Shown: piece after piece, positions 19,602 to 27,200 of the stretch
How the letters are laid out: each line of letters opens with the position of its first letter
Position numbering within the stretch: the stretch's first letter is position 1
NCBI RefSeq assembly: GCF_900100155.1
Contig: NZ_FMTP01000012.1
Span: forward strand, 1 to 40,382
Direction of reading: 5' to 3'
DNA: 40,382 nucleotides
DNA from: Ancylobacter rudongensis
GTDB lineage: Bacteria > Pseudomonadota > Alphaproteobacteria > Rhizobiales > Xanthobacteraceae
Translations under genes and position numbers: made by a program
Notes under the pieces: model-generated
What the model saw: only the letters and a program-made list of their open reading frames with translations
Told to the model about the DNA's origin: nothing
The model's database searches: none

Positions 19602-22600
19602 GCGTCCCCAAGCCGTTCCAGACAGCGGCCGTCGATGCCGCGCTATCCGCCTTTGCGAATCAAGGCGGGCGCCGACGCTTTCTCGTGGCCGATGAAGTCG
19701 GTCTGGGAAAGACCATCGTGGCGAAGGAAGTCGCGCGCCGTATGTCGGAAGACGGTGAGCGGCCTCTCGTTATCTATTACGTCGCCAACGGCCATGCGGT
19801 CTCCCATCAGAACAAGGGGCGCGTCGTCAGCTTCCTAGACGAGCCGGAACGTAAGGCGGCCGTTGCGACGCCGGATCGCCTTTCCCTCATCGCCGTCTCG
19901 AAGCGGCCCGACAAGCCGGTTCTGATCTATGCTCTGACGCCGGCAACGTCCTTCCCCGGCGCGCGTGCTCGTCTGACCGGCGGAAGAAAAGAGGAGCGGG
20001 CATTTCTCAAGGTGCTGCTCGACCGGGCTTACCCGGCGTTCGCTCGCGATCTCGATCCGGCCATAATGCGCCTGAGCGTTGGCGATTCCTGGGATTGGCT
20101 GGTCGAGGATGCCGAGAGGAAATTCGCCGCGGCGCCACCGCATCTGACACGGCGTTTTCGCGAGGCGCTGGCGGCTGAATTTGGAGAGCCCGTGCGCGAA
20201 AGGCTCGAGCAAGCTCTGTATGGTGACGAGGAGCGGAAGATAAAGCCGCTCAAACCGACCACCTTCGTCGGTCATCTTCGTCGGGCACTGGCGCTGGCGA
20301 CCCTACGTCATCAGGCGCCCGATTTGGTCATTCTGGATGAGTTTCAGCGTTACAGGCAGCTATTGGACGAGAAGGACGCCGACCCGCTCCTCAAGGCCCT
20401 GCTGGAGCCGCACGGGTCAGTTGCTCGGCCAGCGATCCTGCTGCTCAGCGCGACACCCTACCGGCTGCTCAGTACCCGATGGGAGGAAGCCCAGGGCGCA
20501 CTCGCGCACGCCGAGTTGCTGGAGTTGATCGAGTTTCTCGCCGGCTCCGATGTCCGTGACCGCGCAAAGTCTCTGTTTTCTGATTTCGGCGACAAGTTGC
20601 GGGACATCGCGGTGCATGCGGAGGCGACCGATCCCCGCCTGGAGATCGAGATCAACGAGGCTGCCGGACTCAGAGATGCTCTTCGCGCACTGCTGACACC
20701 GGTCATGTCCAGGACAGAGCGGGACAGCGTCGCCTCGGGCGATCCGTTGGCTGGAACGCAATTCCTTGCGGCGGAGCCGATAGCTGAAGACTTCCAAATC
20801 TATCGGCATCTGGCGGATAGCTTTCCTGAAGACGTGCGATACGAAGCGCTGCCCTATTGGTCGTCCGTCCCACTCCCGGCCCAATCCCTGGGGCCTCGGT
20901 ACGCGGCTTGGAAGCTCGCAACCATCAAGGCCGCGCCGAAGCTAACGAAGATGACACGGGAGCGCCGCAACAAGCTGGATGCGCCAGCGAGGTGGCCTGA
21001 CGCCAAACTCAGGGCGCTCAGCGCCGCAGCGCCGGCGAAACTTCTATCCCTGCCGTGGGTAGCGCCATCCCTACCATGGTGGCCGCTTGCCGGCGGCTGG
21101 AAGGGTAAAGTCGCCGACCCGAAGCTGCTGATGTTCAGCCGGTTTCGGGCGACTCCGCCGAGCGTGGCGGCGCTCCTGAGTTTCGGCGTCGAAGCGTCAT
21201 GCCTTCCCCAGCAACGCGGTGGCTACGAGAAAGCCTATCGGCGGCGTCGCTTCAAACTGGCGGCCGTTCCCGGACCGGTCATGGCCGCCTTTCATCCGTC
21301 TCCATGGCTCATCCGGCATACGGATCCGCTCGCGAAGGCGGGAGAGACGGTCGGTGCTATCCGCAAGCAGGTGAGGCGGCAGATTCTCGCGGCGCTTCCC
21401 AAGGGGATCATCGGGAAGGACACGGTGAAGGCCCGTCGACGGCACCGATCCATCGGCCGGACCTTAGCCGCGATAGAGCGGGCGGCCGGGCTGTCGGAAC
21501 AATCTGCCGCCGCTTGGAACGGCGCCGTCGGTGAAGATCGCGGCGCCCGGTCCGCTGTCCTTAAATGGCGACAGACGCCGACGATCGAGCGCCTCTCGCC
21601 AGCCGAACTCGACGATCTCGTCGACTATGCCATCGGCGCGCCGGGCGTGGTGCTCGGTCGGGCGCTATTGCGCCATGACCCGACAATCCTTGATCCGGCG
21701 CGCTATGGTGAACTCGTACAATTGAGCTGGCAGGGCTTGCGCGCGTATCTCGACAATCCGGTGATCCTGTCGTCCCTGCCGGGCAAGAACGCGGTCGATC
21801 AGGTGATGGGCGCCGTCGTCGATGGCGGTTTCGAAAGTGTCCTCGACGAGCATTTCTGGCTTCGCGCGCAGAATCTTCCAGAGGGCGCAGCGGGCCTCGC
21901 CAAGGATTTGCAATCTTCGCTCGGCCTGCGGGCGGGTAATTTTAGCTTTCACAGTGTTGGCGGGCCAGCACACAAGATACCGGTACGGTCCCATGTCGCT
22001 GTTCCGTTCGGCGACGCCGAGGCGGAACCGGCCGGCAAGGTGAATGGGGCACTCGCGTCATCCGCGCCAGCGCGGCCGGACGAAGTTCGCCGAAGCTTCA
22101 ACACGCCGTTCTGGCCGCACGTGCTGGCAACGACCTCGGTGGGGCAGGAAGGTCTGGATTTTCATCCCTGGTGTTCGCATGTCGTCCATTGGGATTTGTC
22201 CTCCAACCCGCTCGACCTTGAGCAGCGCGAAGGTCGCGTTCAGCGCTATGCCGGGCTGGCGGTGAGGCGGCGACTTTCGAATATGTTGGGCGAAGAAGCT
22301 CTTGGACACGCGGTTGTGTCGGGCGGCTCTGCTTGGCATCACCTGCAGCGCCAGGCGGAGAAGCTGGTTGATGTGAGCGGCCTTCGACCTTGGTGGGTGC
22401 TTGAGAACGCTGAGATCAGCCGCCACGTCTTCGAACGTCCATTTGGCCGGGACATGAGCCGCTTCGCCCAACTTCGCGAGCAGCGCATGATCTACCGACT
22501 GGCGTTGGGCCAGCCCAACCAGGAGGACTTCATCGAGATTCTTGCGCGCGGCGGCGAGGCGACCCGCATACTGCTGAGCCCGCTTGTGCTGGATCTCTCC

Positions 22601-22690
22601 GCTATGGGGCTACGTCAGGCGCCCGAACCGGCCACCACAGATTGTCGCGGTGCCTCACGGTTCCCCCTTCCCTTGGAGGAAGGGGGATGA
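19598..22690 (+). CDS. SNF2-like superfamily 2 helicase, defence module A
   Basis: A 1030-residue protein. Walker A is DEVGLGKT (residues 32-39) at the very N-terminus. Walker B reads ILDEFQRY (Asp247, Glu248), so DEFQ replaces the usual DEAH. Motif III is LLLSATPYR (Ser284-Pro287). The C-terminal RecA domain has ATTSVGQEGLDFH, HWDLSSNPLD and QREGRVQRY (from Gln876), the arginine-finger motif VI. Between the two RecA halves is an insert of more than 500 residues with no known motif, much longer than in ordinary SNF2 helicases. I chose GTG 19598, overlapping the PLD stop; an open frame begins earlier but covers the end of that gene. The protein probably translocates on DNA and drives or controls the PLD partner. 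It ends 45 bases before the AbiEi gene. Confidence 0.85.
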   Translation: MSVPKPFQTAAVDAALSAFANQGGRRRFLVADEVGLGKTIVAKEVARRMSEDGERPLVIYYVANGHAVSHQNKGRVVSFLDEPERKAAVATPDRLSLIAVSKRPDKPVLIYALTPATSFPGARARLTGGRKEERAFLKVLLDRAYPAFARDLDPAIMRLSVGDSWDWLVEDAERKFAAAPPHLTRRFREALAAEFGEPVRERLEQALYGDEERKIKPLKPTTFVGHLRRALALATLRHQAPDLVILDEFQRYRQLLDEKDADPLLKALLEPHGSVARPAILLLSATPYRLLSTRWEEAQGALAHAELLELIEFLAGSDVRDRAKSLFSDFGDKLRDIAVHAEATDPRLEIEINEAAGLRDALRALLTPVMSRTERDSVASGDPLAGTQFLAAEPIAEDFQIYRHLADSFPEDVRYEALPYWSSVPLPAQSLGPRYAAWKLATIKAAPKLTKMTRERRNKLDAPARWPDAKLRALSAAAPAKLLSLPWVAPSLPWWPLAGGWKGKVADPKLLMFSRFRATPPSVAALLSFGVEASCLPQQRGGYEKAYRRRRFKLAAVPGPVMAAFHPSPWLIRHTDPLAKAGETVGAIRKQVRRQILAALPKGIIGKDTVKARRRHRSIGRTLAAIERAAGLSEQSAAAWNGAVGEDRGARSAVLKWRQTPTIERLSPAELDDLVDYAIGAPGVVLGRALLRHDPTILDPARYGELVQLSWQGLRAYLDNPVILSSLPGKNAVDQVMGAVVDGGFESVLDEHFWLRAQNLPEGAAGLAKDLQSSLGLRAGNFSFHSVGGPAHKIPVRSHVAVPFGDAEAEPAGKVNGALASSAPARPDEVRRSFNTPFWPHVLATTSVGQEGLDFHPWCSHVVHWDLSSNPLDLEQREGRVQRYAGLAVRRRLSNMLGEEALGHAVVSGGSAWHHLQRQAEKLVDVSGLRPWWVLENAEISRHVFERPFGRDMSRFAQLREQRMIYRLALGQPNQEDFIEILARGGEATRILLSPLVLDLSAMGLRQAPEPATTDCRGASRFPLPLEEGG

Positions 22691-22737
22691 TACAAATCCT
22701 CGGATAATAGATGCCACACTCCGAGCCTACATATCAT
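22687..22737 (+). promoter_or_regulatory. Nested dyad at the AbiEi gene start, candidate operator
   Basis: Two perfect 6-bp inverted repeats are nested around the same centre: ATGATA/TATCAT (22687-22692, 22732-22737) outside and CTCGGA/TCCGAG (22699-22704, 22720-22725) inside. The gap between outer and inner arms is six bases on each side. The dyad starts at the helicase stop codon and ends on the AbiEi start codon. AbiEi of Streptococcus binds inverted repeats to repress its own operon, so this could be the equivalent site. Arms this short can arise by chance. Confidence 0.45.
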
Positions 22738-23353
22738 GCCCGAAACCGCGTCCCAGCGCCACATTGCTCACTCCGTGCTGAAAGCGCGCGGTATTGCGCG
22801 TCTTGCCGAGCTGCGGACCGCGGGAGTGACCGCGGCAACTATGAGCCGCATGGAGCGGGATGGCGAGGTGCTCCGACTTGCGCGAGGGCTTTACCAACTC
22901 CCTGATGCGCCGCTCGACGCGCATCACAGTCTAGCCGAGGCAGCGAAACGGGTGCCTAAGGGTGTGGTCTGTCTCGTCTCGGCCCTCGCGTTCCATCAAC
23001 TTACCGATCAGCTCCCAAGGCAGGTGTGGATCGCCATCGGCCAAAAGGATTGGGCTCCCAAGGGTGATGGGGCGCCAGTTCGGCTCGTGCGCTTCACGGA
23101 TCGCCTCCTTACGGAAGGTGTCGAATCCCACACCGTCGAAGGGGTGCCCGTAAAGATTTTTGGGGTCGCCAAGACGGTCGCCGACTGCTTCCGGTATCGC
23201 AACAAGATAGGCCTGTCGGTGGCGATCGAGGGCCTCCAGGAGGCGCTGCGTCAACGCAAGACAACCCCTGGCGAAATCGTCAGGCAAGCCGATCGAGGAG
23301 CGATCGCGACGGTCATTCGACCCTATCTCGAGGCGCTGACCGCCAATGGCTAA
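22736..23353 (+). CDS. AbiEi family type IV antitoxin / transcriptional autoregulator
   Basis: A 205-residue protein with the AbiEi layout. A winged-helix domain comes first (LKARGIARLAELRTAGVTAATMSRMERDGEVLRLARGLYQL). A C-terminal antitoxin domain follows (VCLVSALAFHQLTDQLPRQVWIAI; FGVAKTVADCFRYRNKIG; EALRQRKTTPGEIV). In type IV systems the antitoxin does not bind the toxin directly; it counters it and represses the operon through the winged helix. The stop overlaps the toxin start by eight bases (ATGGCTAA). The pair sits between module A and module B on the same strand. It may be an independent abortive-infection unit or a guard that kills the cell if the neighbouring system is lost or inhibited. 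Confidence 0.9.
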   Translation: MPETASQRHIAHSVLKARGIARLAELRTAGVTAATMSRMERDGEVLRLARGLYQLPDAPLDAHHSLAEAAKRVPKGVVCLVSALAFHQLTDQLPRQVWIAIGQKDWAPKGDGAPVRLVRFTDRLLTEGVESHTVEGVPVKIFGVAKTVADCFRYRNKIGLSVAIEGLQEALRQRKTTPGEIVRQADRGAIATVIRPYLEALTANG

Positions 23354-24200
23354 GGAGATCAAGAATATCGGCGCCTCGGTGCGCGCCCGCCTCCTGCAGG
23401 TCGCCAAGGCAAGCGGTCAGAGCTTTGATCTTGTCCTGACGCGCTTTGCGCTCGAACGACTCCTCTTCCGGCTCAGCCAATCACCGCATGCGGACCGCTT
23501 CGTTCTGAAAGGCGCGATGCTGATGATGAGTTGGTTTGAGGATCCATATCGCGGCACGCGTGACCTCGATCTGTTGGGGTTTGGCGACCCTGAACCAGAG
23601 GCGATGCTCGCGACATTTCGAGGCATCCTGGCGCTCAACGATGATGATGGTGTGGAATTTGACGTCGATGCTCTTCGCGTCGATCGCATTCGCGAAGAGC
23701 TCGAATATGGCGGGCTGAGGCTGCGGACAACCGCCTCGATTAGCGGCGCCAGGATCAATCTGACGATCGACATCGGCTTCGGTGATGCGATGGAACCCGG
23801 TGCGGAGATGCTCGACTATCCCTCCATGTTGGCGTTTCCCGCACCGCGTCTGCGTGCCTACGCGCGCGAAACTGTTATTGCTGAGAAGTTTCAGGCGATG
23901 GTCGCGCTCGGACGCGCGAACAGTCGCATGAAGGATTTCTACGACATCTGGATCCTCAGCAAGTCGTTCGATTTCGCCGGCGACAGGCTCGCCCGCGCGA
24001 TCGCTGCAACGTTTGCCCGGCGCGAGACAGCGGTTCCTGTCGATTTGCCCGATGCACTAACGCCGGCTTTCGCCAACGATGAACAAAAACAGCGACAGTG
24101 GAACGCCTTTGTCAGGGATGTTTCCGCTAATCCGGGAAGCTTGGAAGATGTCGTGAACAGCTTGGCTGATTTTCTGATGCCGCACGCTATACAAGCGTGA
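23346..24200 (+). CDS. AbiEii/AbiGii nucleotidyltransferase toxin
   Basis: This 284-residue toxin of the DNA polymerase beta-like nucleotidyltransferase fold matches the AbiEii/AbiGii family. Key features are FVLKGAMLM (Lys55, Gly56), RGTRDLDLLGF with the metal-binding Asp73 and Asp75, and a third region ISGARINLTIDIGFGD. The basic helix YARETVIAEKFQAMVALGRANSRMKDFYDIW is also highly typical of the family, with its Lys and Asp. Related toxins transfer nucleotides to tRNA acceptor ends (shown for MenT) or bind GTP (AbiEii). The gene is full length and the motifs are intact, so it is probably active. It follows its antitoxin with an eight-base overlap. Seventy bases of A/T-rich DNA separate it from module B. 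Confidence 0.92.
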   Translation: MAKEIKNIGASVRARLLQVAKASGQSFDLVLTRFALERLLFRLSQSPHADRFVLKGAMLMMSWFEDPYRGTRDLDLLGFGDPEPEAMLATFRGILALNDDDGVEFDVDALRVDRIREELEYGGLRLRTTASISGARINLTIDIGFGDAMEPGAEMLDYPSMLAFPAPRLRAYARETVIAEKFQAMVALGRANSRMKDFYDIWILSKSFDFAGDRLARAIAATFARRETAVPVDLPDALTPAFANDEQKQRQWNAFVRDVSANPGSLEDVVNSLADFLMPHAIQA

Positions 24201-24202
24201 GC

Positions 24203-24231
24203 TTCAAATAATAATGGTTCAAAGTTGTAAT
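24203..24231 (+). promoter_or_regulatory. Possible promoter for defence module B
   Basis: TTCAAA at 24203-24208 and TGTAAT at 24226-24231 are separated by 17 bases, a fair match to a sigma-70-type promoter in an unusually A/T-rich 70-base gap. The GTG start of the helicase at 24271 has a strong AGAGGGGG ribosome site at 24259-24266. This would let the five-gene module be transcribed separately from the toxin-antitoxin pair. Confidence 0.4.
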
Positions 24232-24270
24232 TCGGATATCTCTTTTGGAGATGACTGAAGAGGGGGCGTC

Positions 24271-27200
24271 GTGGATATATTCGATCTCGATCAGGCGTTG
24301 ATAGAGCGATACGAATCGTTCGCGCGCTCCTTTTCGGAGATTCATGCGCCGGAAATCCGTGCTCAGGTTGATGCTGCATATAACGAGCAGCGTTTTTGGC
24401 CGGAGCCGCTCATTACCATCAATCCGCATTTCGAGGCCGGTCATTCTGTCGAACAGCTTGTCGCTCAAGGCGTGTTGGATCCGGCCCTCAGCAAGATATT
24501 CGCCAGCGGTTCGGATCGGGCGCCGATCAAGCTTCACCGCCACCAGGAGCGTGCTGTCGCGAAAGCGCGCAATGGTGAGAGTTTCATCGTCACAACCGGT
24601 ACGGGGTCCGGAAAATCGCTCTGCTTCTTCCTGCCGATCGTCGATGCAGTCGTGCGCGCACGGCGCGCAGGCGAGGCGCAGCGGACGCGCGCGATCATCA
24701 TTTATCCCATGAACGCATTGGCCAACAGCCAACTTGAGGAGCTCGAAAAGTTCATCGGTGGCTCAGGGGTGGAAGAGGAGTTACGCCCGACCTTTGGTCG
24801 CTACACCGGCCAGGAGAGTGATGCGGATCGACAAGCCATCGCCAAGGCCAAACCCGACATTTTGCTCACGAACTTCATGATGCTCGAATTGCTCATGACG
24901 CGTCAGGACGAGCTCGATCGTGCCGTCATCGCCAATGCGCACGGCTTGGATTTCCTGGTCCTGGACGAACTGCACACATATCGCGGCCGCCAGGGCGCGG
25001 ACGTCGCGATGCTGGTGCGTCGCGTCAAAGACCGCCTCGTCAAAGAGGGCAAGCTGCTTTGCATCGGTACGTCAGCGACGATGTCGAGCGCGCAGGATGA
25101 GATCGAGCGAGCAAGTGCCGTTGCTCGTGTCGGCAAGCTCATTTTTGGCGAAGAACTGAGTTCAGCCTCGATCATTGACGAGAACCTCGCGCGGGCCACG
25201 GACCCCAACATCAAGAGCACCAGCCTCGGAGCATCCCTCGTGGATGCAATCCGAGCGCCTATCCCGGCTACGCTCACGGATAAGGAGCTGTACGGCAATC
25301 CGCTCGCCTGCTGGATCGAGACTGAGATTGGACTGTCTGAAGGCGAAAAATTGCGGCGTCGCCCGCCTATGACGTTGAGCGACGCGACTGCCAAACTAGC
25401 GGCTCAGACAAAGATCCTCCCTGAGGAATGCAGGAGCGCTCTTGCCGGAATGCTGTCTTTGATGGGGCGTCGCGAAGATCTTCGCGGCGGCATCAGCGAT
25501 CGTGCATTTCTGGCGTTTAAGCTTCATCGCTTTATTTCCGGCGCGGGGCATGCCTACGCAACGATCGAACCTGCCACCGGCCGGCGCGTCGTTTTGGAAG
25601 GGCAGGTCTTCCACCCCTCCGATCCGAATGCGCGCCTATATCCGGTCTTCTTTTGCCGGGAATGTGGCCAAGAACACCATAGCGTGCGCATTGAGAATGC
25701 GCTCGATGGTATCCGGGTTCTTGCGCGGGCCATCGACGAGCCGGCGAGTGAAGACCCAGAACCAGACGGTTCGCGAACCGGCTTCCTAATTCCCGCGGTC
25801 AATGCCGACTTTCAGTTCGGCGGCGCTGTCGCTGACTATCCGGACGATTGGCAGGAAACCACGCCGGCAGGCCAGGAACGCCTTAAAGGAGGACATCGCG
25901 GCAAGCACGAGGGGCAACTCCTCTTTGTGAAGCCCGATGGGTCGCTCGGCGACGATGGGGTGCCAGCATGGTTCTTCGGCGGCAAATATCGCTTCTGCCC
26001 CCATTGCCGCCATCAGCCGCCTCAACAGGCACGCGACATCAACAAGCTGGCGGGTCTGTCGGCTGAAGGCCGTAGTTCAGCGACGACGCTCATCGTCTCG
26101 ACCATCCTGGCGTGGATGGAGGCCGACGGCACGCTTGAGGAAAGCACACGCAAACTCCTGGGCTTCACAGACAATCGCCAGGATGCGGCCCTGCAGGCAG
26201 GGCATTTCAATGACTTCATTTTCGTCTGCTTGCTCCGTGGCGGCATCTTACGTGCCGTGCGGGACGCGGGTCAGAAGGGCTTGGCGGACGTTCGGTTCGG
26301 GGAGGCTGTTCGCAAGGCGCTTGGTTTCGATCTGGAGGAATCTGAGCGGCTCTCCGATTGGATGGCCGATCCGCGCGTAAAGGGATTCCACAACCGGCAG
26401 GCGGCCGAGGAAGTGCTAACCTCGATCCTGGCACATCGCGTATGGGCGGATCTTCGGAAGGGTTGGCGTTTCACAAACCCCAATCTCGAAGAAGCCGGCC
26501 TCGTCGAGGTGCGGTTTCCCGGACTGGGTGAGCTGGCGGGCGACGACGAAGAGTTCGCTGGTAATCCACGGCTGGCGGCGAGCACACCCCAATTGCGGGC
26601 CAGACTCTTCACGCTGCTCTTCGACTATATGCGTCGCGGCCTTGCGATTGCCACCGAAGCGTTGGATCGCCAGCGGATATTGCAGGTCGCCGAGACGTCC
26701 AGAAATCACCTGCGCGATCCCTGGCTGATCGATCAAAACGAAGAACAGGAACTGCGGCAGGCCGGATTCCTAATGATTGATCCGCCGAGCAAAGCGGAGA
26801 TTAGCGCTGCGGAAGATGTACTGATCGTGCGGGCCGGCTGGCGGACGGCGTTGGGTAAGAGCCTGCGCAGTAAGGATCTGTGGGGCGAGCCGCTGCCCGT
26901 TAAAGAATATGACGATGTTATCGCCACACTCCTGCGTGCTGCCGAAAATCACCAGGTCGTCCGGCGGGTAGTTACGGGTGGAGACGCTCCTGCGTGGCGT
27001 CTGTCATCGACTGCCTTGCGCCTATTTCCGGCAACCAAGAGGGCCGACGGCAAACGCGAAAATCCCTTCTTCCGTACGCTCTATGAAGACGTTGCGGGGA
27101 TGCTGGGGCAGGAGGGCAACTTGCCCTTCGCCTTCGAGGCTCGGGAGCACACCGCCCAGGTCGATCAGAAAGTTCGTGCTTGGCGGGAAGATCGGTTTCG

